The notes under the pieces: model-generated
Seen by the model: only the letters and a program-made list of their open reading frames with translations
What the model was told of the DNA's origin: nothing
Databases searched by the model: none
NCBI RefSeq assembly: GCF_937875145.1
Contig: NZ_CALNCS010000091.1
Span: 1-14,855, forward strand
From: Alkalibaculum bacchi
Lineage (GTDB): Bacteria; Bacillota; Clostridia; Eubacteriales; Alkalibacteraceae
Length of the DNA stretch: 14,855 nt
Direction: 5' to 3'
In this document: positions 1 through 6,219 of the stretch, one piece after another
How positions within the stretch are numbered: the stretch's first letter is position 1
Layout: each line of letters starts with the position of its first letter
Program-made: the position numbers and the translations under genes

Positions 1-105
1 AACAACAAAAGCTCCTGATATTCCTAGTACAACTAATATAAATATAAATGTGAGGAATTTTCTTAGGAAACTTCCTTTTTTCTTTTTCTTTCGTTTTTTA
101 GCCAT
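1..105 (-). CDS. N-terminus of a Lys-rich membrane-anchored protein (partial)
   Basis: Only the first 35 codons lie in the window; the gene runs off the left edge. The start ATG (105-103) follows a good ribosome binding site, GAAGGAGAA on the minus strand (119-111). The peptide begins MAKKRKKKKKGS, then a short basic stretch and a hydrophobic segment from about residue 17 to the edge. This is a positive-inside signal anchor with the bulk presumably outside the cell. Such N-termini are common in class A penicillin-binding proteins and in LytR-CpsA-Psr ligases, which attach teichoic acids to peptidoglycan. The latter would suit the neighbouring genes, but no diagnostic motif is visible, so the family is open. 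It is divergent from galE. Confidence 0.75.
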   Translation of the reverse strand, partial: MAKKRKKKKKGSFLRKFLTFIFILVVLGISGAFVV

Positions 106-206
106 ATGTATTCTCCTTCAATAATAATTTTTACATGATTTTATAAAGCAATTTTTACTTGTGTAGATGAGTTGTGTGGCGAAAGATGTCGTTTAAACAC
201 TTATTT

Positions 207-215
207 ATTATAACA
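207..215 (-). promoter_or_regulatory. Extended -10 promoter for the left-edge gene
   Basis: On the minus strand the sequence reads TGTTATAAT: a perfect TATAAT with the TG extension. No good -35 box is present at 16-18 bp, as expected for an extended -10 promoter. It would give a 5' leader of roughly 95 bases before the ATG at 105. Confidence 0.5.
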
Positions 216-337
216 TGATTTTCCTTAAGAGAATATTGAATTTGTAATGAGGATATAGAATTCCTGTAAAATAAAAATGATAAATATATGAAATATGTTA
301 AAATGAATTAACTACATCATAAATAGCAAATAAATTG

Positions 338-346
338 TGGTAAAAT
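338..346 (+). promoter_or_regulatory. Candidate extended -10 promoter for the galE operon
   Basis: TGGTAAAAT has one mismatch to TATAAT plus the TG extension; no convincing -35 lies 17 bp upstream. It sits about 80 bases before the galE start and resembles the other extended -10 elements in this window. It would drive galE, the family-2 transferase and the fusion gene together, since no terminator is seen between them. Confidence 0.4.
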
Positions 347-424
347 GTTTTTAGAAACATATTGAATAGTTTATCAGAGTATTTAATAAAGTGTATAAAT
401 TACAGATAGGTGGAGGCAGTAATT

Positions 425-1432
425 ATGATCTTGGTTACAGGTGGTGCAGGGTATATAGGGAGTCATACCTGTGTTGAATTATTAAATGAGGGTTACGATA
501 TTGTGGTTGTGGACAACCTTTCTAATAGCAAGACAGAATCCCTTAAACGAGTGGAAGAATTGACAGGTAAGTCTATAAAATTTTACGAGGTAGATGTTTT
601 AGATAAAGAAGGGCTTGAAAAGGTTTTTAGTGAAAATGATATAGAAGCTGTTATTCATTTTGCTGGATTGAAGGCTGTAGGAGAGTCTGTTCAGATCCCT
701 CTAAAGTACTACCACAATAATATTACAAGTACTTTTATTCTTTGCGAAGTGATGGAGAAGCATAATGTGAAGAAATTGGTGTTTAGCTCTTCTGCTACGG
801 TTTACGGTGTGCCTGAGAGTGTACCTATTTCAGAAGATTTTCCCCTTAGTACGACGAATCCGTATGGAAGTACGAAACTCATGATTGAACAGATTTTAAG
901 AGATCTATATACTTCTGATAAAGAATGGAGTATTTCTCTTCTTCGCTATTTTAATCCTATAGGAGCTCATGAGAGTGGAAGAATAGGGGAAGATCCTAAT
1001 GGAATACCGAATAATTTAATGCCTTTTATTACCCAAGTGGCTATAGGCAAGAGGGAAAAATTAAGCGTCTTTGGCAATGATTACGATACGCATGATGGAA
1101 CTGGTGTCAGAGATTATATTCACGTAGTAGACTTAGCAAAAGGGCATCTAAAGGCTCTTCAAAAGATAAAAGACACTACTGGTATAGATGCTTTTAATTT
1201 AGGAACAGGCACAGGATACAGTGTGCTAGATATTGTAAAGAACTTTGAAAAGGCTAATAATATAAAAATCTCTTATGAAATTGCAGCAAGACGAGCTGGA
1301 GACATTGCTCAGTGCTATGCAGACCCTACAAAAGCGAAAGAGAAACTAGGCTGGATTGCAGAGAAGGGTATTGAGGATATGTGCAGAGATTCTTGGAATT
1401 GGCAACAAAATAATCCTCAGGGCTATGCGTGA
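425..1432 (+). CDS. galE: UDP-glucose/UDP-N-acetylglucosamine 4-epimerase
   Basis: An extended-SDR epimerase of 335 residues, the usual GalE length, acting in the cytoplasm with bound NAD+. Visible motifs are the NAD loop GGAGYIG (6-12), SSSATVYG (121-128) with the catalytic Ser, and YxxxK (Y147, K151). The C-terminus NPQGYA is typical. The start is ATG 425, preceded by AGGTGGAGG (408-416) at 8 nt; the in-frame GTG at 410 lies inside that site. The residue matching E. coli Tyr299 is Cys297 (in AQCYADPTK). A small residue there, as in human GALE Cys307, lets the enzyme also epimerise UDP-GlcNAc/UDP-GalNAc, so either sugar pair is possible. It is first in a likely three-gene operon and probably feeds the transferase downstream. 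Family assignment is very secure; the substrate range is inferred. Confidence 0.96.
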   Translation: MILVTGGAGYIGSHTCVELLNEGYDIVVVDNLSNSKTESLKRVEELTGKSIKFYEVDVLDKEGLEKVFSENDIEAVIHFAGLKAVGESVQIPLKYYHNNITSTFILCEVMEKHNVKKLVFSSSATVYGVPESVPISEDFPLSTTNPYGSTKLMIEQILRDLYTSDKEWSISLLRYFNPIGAHESGRIGEDPNGIPNNLMPFITQVAIGKREKLSVFGNDYDTHDGTGVRDYIHVVDLAKGHLKALQKIKDTTGIDAFNLGTGTGYSVLDIVKNFEKANNIKISYEIAARRAGDIAQCYADPTKAKEKLGWIAEKGIEDMCRDSWNWQQNNPQGYA

Positions 1433-1498
1433 TTTTTCATGGCTCTTTCTTAAGAGGGTAATGTAATTTTTATAAATAGCTGAAAGGAACCAAAGAAA

Positions 1499-2464
1499 AT
1501 GAAATTAAGTTTAATTATTCCTTGTTATAACGAAGAGGAATCCATCGAATTAATGTATAAAGAACTGACAGAAGTTGCCAAAGTATTAAAGGATTATACA
1601 ATAGAATTTTTATTTATAGATGATGGTAGTAAAGACCGCACCTTACCCAAAATTGAAGCTCTTTCAAAAGAGGATGGGCGTGTCAAATATGTGTCCTTCT
1701 CTAGAAACTTTGGTAAAGAAGCTGCTATTTTAGCAGGGTTTAAATTATCTCAAGGAGATTATATTGGATTACTAGATGCAGATTTGCAGCATCCACCTAA
1801 AGAAATTATTCCCATGATTGCTTCATTAGAAGAGGGATACGATATAGCTGCTGCTAGACGGATTGACCGAAAGGGTGAAAAAAAGGCCTACAGTTGGTTT
1901 GCCAGAAAGTTTTATAAAATCATTAATTTTGTATCTCAGGTAGAGATTCAAGAAGGAGCCCAAGATTTTAGGGTTATGAAAAGAAAGGTTGCCCATGCCA
2001 TTATTAATATGCCTGAGTACCATAGATTTTCTAAAGGTATATTTAGTTGGGTGGGATTTAAGACAAAATGGTTTGAGCATGAAAATGTAGAGCGAGTGGC
2101 TGGAATGACCAAGTGGTCTTTTTCGAAGTCTCTTCATTATGCAATAGATGGTATTGTATCTTTTTCAGCTATGCCCTTACATTTATCACTAATTGTAGGA
2201 ACCATTATCTCTATGTCTGGTTTTGCATATGCCTTGTATATCGTACTAAGGACCTTACTATACGGTTCGGATTTGCCTGGTTTTCCAACATTGGTTTCCA
2301 TATTACTTATTATGAGTGGCCTTATCTTATTGTCATTAGGCATTGTAGGGGAGTATATCGCCAAGATTTATACGGAAATCAAACATAGACCAGTTTATAT
2401 TATTGATGAAACAAATATTATACCAGATAACTTTGAAGTAGATGGAGATGAAGATGTTAAATAA
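1499..2464 (+). CDS. Polyprenyl-phosphate glycosyltransferase, family 2 (GtrB/CsbB type)
   Basis: A 321-residue membrane-bound GT-A transferase expected to move a sugar from a UDP-sugar to undecaprenyl phosphate on the cytoplasmic face. The GT2 domain begins SLIIPCYNEEESI (4-16). It has the nucleotide Asp pair D41-D42 (DDGSKDRT), the metal-binding DAD (93-95) in DADLQHPP, QDFRVM (155-160) and the lipid-side region around RF.KG (176-180). Two hydrophobic helices (about 227-250 and 266-285) match the C-terminal pair of GtrB, CsbB and YkoT. The ribosome binding site AAAGGA lies at 1483-1488. Its end overlaps the next gene by 11 bp, so translation is probably coupled. CsbB in Bacillus and GtlA in Listeria do this step for lipoteichoic acid glycosylation. 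Sugar identity is unknown; galE next door suggests Gal, GalNAc or GlcNAc. Confidence 0.92.
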   Translation: MKLSLIIPCYNEEESIELMYKELTEVAKVLKDYTIEFLFIDDGSKDRTLPKIEALSKEDGRVKYVSFSRNFGKEAAILAGFKLSQGDYIGLLDADLQHPPKEIIPMIASLEEGYDIAAARRIDRKGEKKAYSWFARKFYKIINFVSQVEIQEGAQDFRVMKRKVAHAIINMPEYHRFSKGIFSWVGFKTKWFEHENVERVAGMTKWSFSKSLHYAIDGIVSFSAMPLHLSLIVGTIISMSGFAYALYIVLRTLLYGSDLPGFPTLVSILLIMSGLILLSLGIVGEYIAKIYTEIKHRPVYIIDETNIIPDNFEVDGDEDVK

Positions 2465-5400
2465 AATTTGGCTAAAAGTAAAGCCTTTGTTGGAAAAGGA
2501 ATTTGTTCGTTTTTTACTTGTTGGAGGCATTAACACCCTTATAGGATACAGTGTTACCTTATTTTTGTTTTACCTATTAAAATTTGATTATAAGTTGTCT
2601 CAGGTATTAAATTTTATTATATGTTTTCCCATAGCCTATACCCTACAGGCAAAGTACGCTTTTCAAACAAAATGGTCTATGAAAAGATTACTTGTGTACC
2701 CTATATCTTCATTGCCAAATTTTATCCTACAATTTATTACATTGGTTTTATGTGTAGAAATGTTTAATATACCAGAATATATAGCTTATCTCATATCCTA
2801 TATTGTTCCTATACCTATTATGTTTGTTGTTGTGAGATTTTTAGTGAAAGAAAAGGATAAAGACGAGGTAAAGGATATAAAAAAGTCATCTTATGCAGAG
2901 AGTTTTTTATCCTACTGCCTTATCTACAGTGTTTTCTTTTCGATTATCTTTTACTTTGGCTTTAAAGATTTTTTACTGGAAGGCAATGGGTCTTTGATTT
3001 GGTATTTTGATGGTGTCCTTCAGCACTTTCCATTTTTATACGATTTAAGTGAGTGGTTTAAATCATTAGCTACAAATTTATCTGATATTCCTATGTGGAC
3101 TTGGGAAATGGGATTTGGTGCAGATATTGTTCAGTCCTACTCTTACTATACTTTAGGAGATCCTTTTAGCCTTTTAGCTGCAGCATTATTTCCACTTAAT
3201 CAGGTGGAATTTGCTTATAATATAATGGCGATATTTAGAATTTATCTTGTAGGTATTAGTTTGCTTGCCTACTGTAAGTATAAAAATGTAAAACTCCTTC
3301 CTAGCCTTACAGGAAGCTTAATTATGGCCTTTTCTACCCATATTCTATTTTGGGGTATTCGCCATCCCTTTTTTACGAACGGTGCTATTTTATTGCCCCT
3401 ACTATTTATAAGCATAGAAGAGATCTTTAAGAAAAAGAAACCTTATTTATTTATTCTTTTAATTGCCATTAGTGCAATGAATAATTTTTATTTCTTCTAC
3501 ATGAATTCCCTAGCTATTTTTATTTACGCTGTGGTTCGATTCTTTTTTTATGTGAAAGAAGATAGGGGAAAAGTTTTTTTGCAGCTCTTTTTAAAAGTAG
3601 TAGGATTTTATTTGCTGGGCTTATCTATTGCTGCCATTATATTTATACCATCTACCTATGGATTTTTAAATACCTTTCGAGCAGGTGGGGCTTCTCTGCC
3701 AATAGGGTTGTTTGATATAGACACCTATAAGGATACTTTTACTAGACTTATTAGTTTTGACTTTAAAAATGGAATTTCTCGAATTACGGTAGCTAGTATT
3801 GCCTTGCCTTGTATGTTGATTTTTCTCACATATAGGGATAAAAAGATTTTTTCCTATAAATTATTGCTAGGAGTTTTTTCTTTATTTTTATGTATTCCAT
3901 TCATTTATTCTGTATTTAATGGTTTTAGCTCACCCAATAATCGATGGGTCTATATTTATTTGATTATTGTGTCCTTTGTTGTGGCCTACACCTTAAATCA
4001 TAAAGACAAAATAACAAAAAGAGGATTTATTTTATCCATAGTTGGAAGCTTACTTTACTTTGCCCTCCTTCATACAAATTTTGATTTGATGAAAACAAGA
4101 GCTGTTTTATTGCCTATTGTATGTATTATTGCTTTCTATTGTATTCTCTATGTACATTATAGAGTCCGAGTAAAATCACATAGGGAATTGAAAGGTAATC
4201 ATTGGGCAAATGTGCTAGTAGATGTAATCTTGCTTCTGATCGTTACCATAAACCTAATTAGCAATACAAAACTCTTAATGCTAGATCGTTACTATGGAAG
4301 TGAGTTTGGTGAACGCAATGCAGCACAAGAAGCATACTCAAAAGATCAAACAGCATCCTTTGCTAAAATACATGATGATGATTTTTATAGAGTAGATTAT
4401 CACGATACTAGGAACAATCAATCCTTAATTCACAACTTTAAGGGTACTCATGTTTATAATTCTATTATTGATAAAGATGTTATTGAGCTTTTTGAATTTA
4501 ATAATGTAAGAACCAACTTATCTTCCTCTGCATATATGGGATTAGATAATATTAGCTCACTAGAAGCTTTATTAGGTGTAAAGTACTATATATCTGAAAA
4601 AGAAGATTCGCCTTTTGTGCCTTATGGCTTTACACCTATTCATAAGGATGAAAAAGCCGTCATTTATGAAAATAAGCATCACCTAGCTCTAGGATTTGTT
4701 TACTATGATTATATAGCTAAAGATAAACTTAAAAGCTTATTTCCACTTGATCGCCTTTATGCAATGCTTGACGGAGTAGTACTTGAAGAAGCTGTAAAGG
4801 GTATAGATGAAAGTACCATACAAAGATATAGTGAAGCTATAGATTATGAGATACTAGATAAAGATGGTGTTAAAGTAAAAGATCATAAGTTTATTGTCTC
4901 AAAGAAAAACGGGAAAATGACCATAAGGGTAAAGAATACACAAAATAAAGAAGTTTATTTATCGATAGACAGGATTTTTTATAAAAATCCCAATAAAGAT
5001 TTTAAGGTATCTGTAAAAGTAAAGGACATGAAGAAGACAATAGAAACAAGAAATGTACAAAGTCCCTATTATGTAGATAACCGTGACTATCTTTATCATA
5101 TAGGCTATACAGATGAAGACTTTATGGATATTACATTAAGCTTTTCTTTAAAGGGAGAGTATGACTTTAAAGACTTGAATTTTTCTGCTATGCCTATGGA
5201 AAAGTATGAAGATCAAATAAATGAGCTAAAAAGAACTGTATTAGAAGATATAGAGTATGGCAATAATTTTGTGAAGGGAAATGTCCATTTAGAAGACAAG
5301 GGGATTTTATATTTGTCTATCCCTTATACACCTGGATGGGAAGCCTATGATAATGGCAAGAAAATTTCTACTTTTAAGGCCAATACTGCTTTTACAGGTC

Positions 5401-5537
5401 TATTGCTAGAAGAGGGAAGCCATGAAATTTATTTACAATACAAAACACCACTATTAACCCCATCTATTTTTATTAGTGTAGCTGGAGCGTGTGTATTCGC
5501 TTATCTTATTTACTACAATAGAAAGAAAAAAGCCTAA
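2454..5537 (+). CDS. GtrA flippase-YfhO GT-C glycosyltransferase fusion protein
   Basis: A 1027-residue polytopic membrane protein. Residues about 15-131 form a GtrA-like four-helix domain (opening RFLLVGGINTLIGYSV), the family thought to flip polyprenyl-phosphate sugars. After a charged linker (about 132-146) comes a YfhO-type GT-C transferase. Its first outside loop carries WYFDGVLQHFP (183-193) with the likely catalytic Asp186, followed by many membrane helices to about 606. A large extracytoplasmic part ends in the YfhO-like PGWEAYDNGKK region (about 960-970), then a last helix (about 1003-1020) and a basic tail. B. subtilis YfhO is about 860 residues without the GtrA part. The start ATG 2454 is preferred over in-frame ATGs at 2442 and 2448 because GGAG (2444-2447) sits 6 nt before it. 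It should attach a lipid-linked sugar to a surface polymer, probably teichoic or lipoteichoic acid. No terminator follows. Confidence 0.88.
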   Translation: MLNKIWLKVKPLLEKEFVRFLLVGGINTLIGYSVTLFLFYLLKFDYKLSQVLNFIICFPIAYTLQAKYAFQTKWSMKRLLVYPISSLPNFILQFITLVLCVEMFNIPEYIAYLISYIVPIPIMFVVVRFLVKEKDKDEVKDIKKSSYAESFLSYCLIYSVFFSIIFYFGFKDFLLEGNGSLIWYFDGVLQHFPFLYDLSEWFKSLATNLSDIPMWTWEMGFGADIVQSYSYYTLGDPFSLLAAALFPLNQVEFAYNIMAIFRIYLVGISLLAYCKYKNVKLLPSLTGSLIMAFSTHILFWGIRHPFFTNGAILLPLLFISIEEIFKKKKPYLFILLIAISAMNNFYFFYMNSLAIFIYAVVRFFFYVKEDRGKVFLQLFLKVVGFYLLGLSIAAIIFIPSTYGFLNTFRAGGASLPIGLFDIDTYKDTFTRLISFDFKNGISRITVASIALPCMLIFLTYRDKKIFSYKLLLGVFSLFLCIPFIYSVFNGFSSPNNRWVYIYLIIVSFVVAYTLNHKDKITKRGFILSIVGSLLYFALLHTNFDLMKTRAVLLPIVCIIAFYCILYVHYRVRVKSHRELKGNHWANVLVDVILLLIVTINLISNTKLLMLDRYYGSEFGERNAAQEAYSKDQTASFAKIHDDDFYRVDYHDTRNNQSLIHNFKGTHVYNSIIDKDVIELFEFNNVRTNLSSSAYMGLDNISSLEALLGVKYYISEKEDSPFVPYGFTPIHKDEKAVIYENKHHLALGFVYYDYIAKDKLKSLFPLDRLYAMLDGVVLEEAVKGIDESTIQRYSEAIDYEILDKDGVKVKDHKFIVSKKNGKMTIRVKNTQNKEVYLSIDRIFYKNPNKDFKVSVKVKDMKKTIETRNVQSPYYVDNRDYLYHIGYTDEDFMDITLSFSLKGEYDFKDLNFSAMPMEKYEDQINELKRTVLEDIEYGNNFVKGNVHLEDKGILYLSIPYTPGWEAYDNGKKISTFKANTAFTGLLLEEGSHEIYLQYKTPLLTPSIFISVAGACVFAYLIYYNRKKKA

Positions 5538-5599
5538 GAAAGTTAAGAAGTGTAGAAGAATTTAGGATAGAGGAATAAATATGCAGAATTTGTCGAGTA

Positions 5600-5628
5600 T
5601 GGACAATTAGTCTTTGTAATGGTATAAT
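5600..5628 (+). promoter_or_regulatory. Strong promoter for tagD
   Basis: TGGACA (5600-5605), a 17-bp spacer, then a perfect TATAAT (5623-5628) with the TG extension (TGGTATAAT). This is the best promoter in the window. Transcription would start near 5635, leaving a leader of about 60 bases. It indicates that tagD is expressed separately from the galE operon. Confidence 0.8.
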
Positions 5629-5658
5629 ACCATATGTCAAAAAATTAAGAATATGGTA
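5619..5658 (+). repeat. Inverted-repeat half-sites over the tagD -10; possible operator
   Basis: A 15-bp odd-centred palindrome, ATGGTAT-A-ATACCAT (5619-5633), covers the -10 box. A third copy of the half-site, ATATGGTA (5651-5658), lies in the leader and can also pair with TACCATAT (5628-5635) across a 15-nt loop. This could be a repressor operator or a leader hairpin. The half-site overlaps the extended -10 consensus, so part of the symmetry may be coincidental. Confidence 0.4.
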
Positions 5659-5696
5659 ATGAATAAATGAAAATAAAATAACTTTAGGTGATATAT

Positions 5697-6095
5697 ATGA
5701 AACGAGTCATAACGTATGGAACTTTTGATTTATTGCATGTAGGGCACATTAATCTTTTAAGAAGAGCAAAAGAATTAGGGGATTATTTAATTGTTGCAAT
5801 ATCAGATGATGAATTTAATGCCATGAAGGGCAAAGAAGCCTACTATACTTTTGAAGCAAGAAAAACAATTTTAGAAGCAATACGATATGTAGACTTAGTG
5901 ATTCCTGAAAAAAACTGGGAACAAAAGACTCAAGATGTTCAAAAATACGAGATAGATGTTTTTGTCATGGGTGATGATTGGACAGGTAAATTTGATTTTG
6001 TAAAAGAGTATTGCGATGTAGTCTATTTGCCACGAACGGAAGGGATTTCCACTACAAAAATCAAAGACGATTTAAAAGATGAACTAAATAAATAA
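5697..6095 (+). CDS. tagD: Glycerol-3-phosphate cytidylyltransferase
   Basis: A 132-residue cytoplasmic enzyme making CDP-glycerol from CTP and sn-glycerol-3-phosphate, the activated donor for glycerol-phosphate teichoic acid chains. The family signatures are present: GTFDLLHVGH (8-17, with the CTP-binding HxGH), GDDWTGKFD (92-100) and RTEGISTT (113-120). TagD proteins are about 130 residues. ATG 5697 is chosen because AGGTGAT (5686-5692) precedes it closely; the in-frame GTG at 5688 lies inside that ribosome binding site and would add residues the family lacks. It has its own promoter and terminator, so it forms a one-gene unit between the glycosylation operon and the glycerophosphotransferase operon. 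The choline/ethanolamine-phosphate cytidylyltransferases share the fold, but these motifs and the length favour TagD. Confidence 0.95.
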   Translation: MKRVITYGTFDLLHVGHINLLRRAKELGDYLIVAISDDEFNAMKGKEAYYTFEARKTILEAIRYVDLVIPEKNWEQKTQDVQKYEIDVFVMGDDWTGKFDFVKEYCDVVYLPRTEGISTTKIKDDLKDELNK

Positions 6096-6102
6096 AAATA
6101 TA

Positions 6103-6130
6103 GGGATGCATTTTTGCATCTCATTTTTTT
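6103..6130 (+). terminator. Rho-independent terminator after tagD
   Basis: The arms GGGATGCA (6103-6110) and TGCATCTC (6115-6122) form an 8-bp stem with one G-U pair and a TTTT loop. A run of seven T follows (6124-6130). It starts 7 bases after the tagD stop. Confidence 0.85.
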
Positions 6131-6219
6131 GAATAGGGAAGTCCTACTTTATTAAGCTTTATCCCTAGCTAGGAATTATTCATTTTACTATGGGGAAATA
6201 AAAGGAGATTATATTACTT

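Larger units (their letters stand above)
106..424. other. Divergent intergenic region, AT-rich
   Basis: This gene-free stretch separates the left-edge minus-strand gene from galE. It holds an extended -10 on each strand (207-215 minus, 338-346 plus) and the two ribosome binding sites. I see no RNA gene, terminator, sizeable inverted repeat or small ORF with a ribosome binding site. A second possible galE promoter is TTGAAT (362-367), 16 bp, TAATAA (384-389), which is weaker. Confidence 0.6.

Noticed and set aside
410..424. Upstream GTG start for galE
   Set aside because: The GTG lies within the ribosome binding site AGGTGGAGG, and the five extra residues precede the canonical GalE start MILVTGGAGYIG.
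1443..1456. Inverted repeat CTCTT-TCTT-AAGAG between galE and the GT2 gene as a terminator
   Set aside because: The stem is only 5 AT-rich base pairs and no T-run follows directly, so it is unlikely to separate the two genes.
5688..5696. GTG start for tagD, three residues upstream
   Set aside because: It overlaps the AGGTGAT ribosome binding site; TagD proteins normally begin MKRVITYGTFD.
6164..6173. Palindrome CCTAGCTAGG upstream of the TagF-like gene as an operator
   Set aside because: A single 10-bp palindrome with no identifiable promoter beside it is too weak to call.
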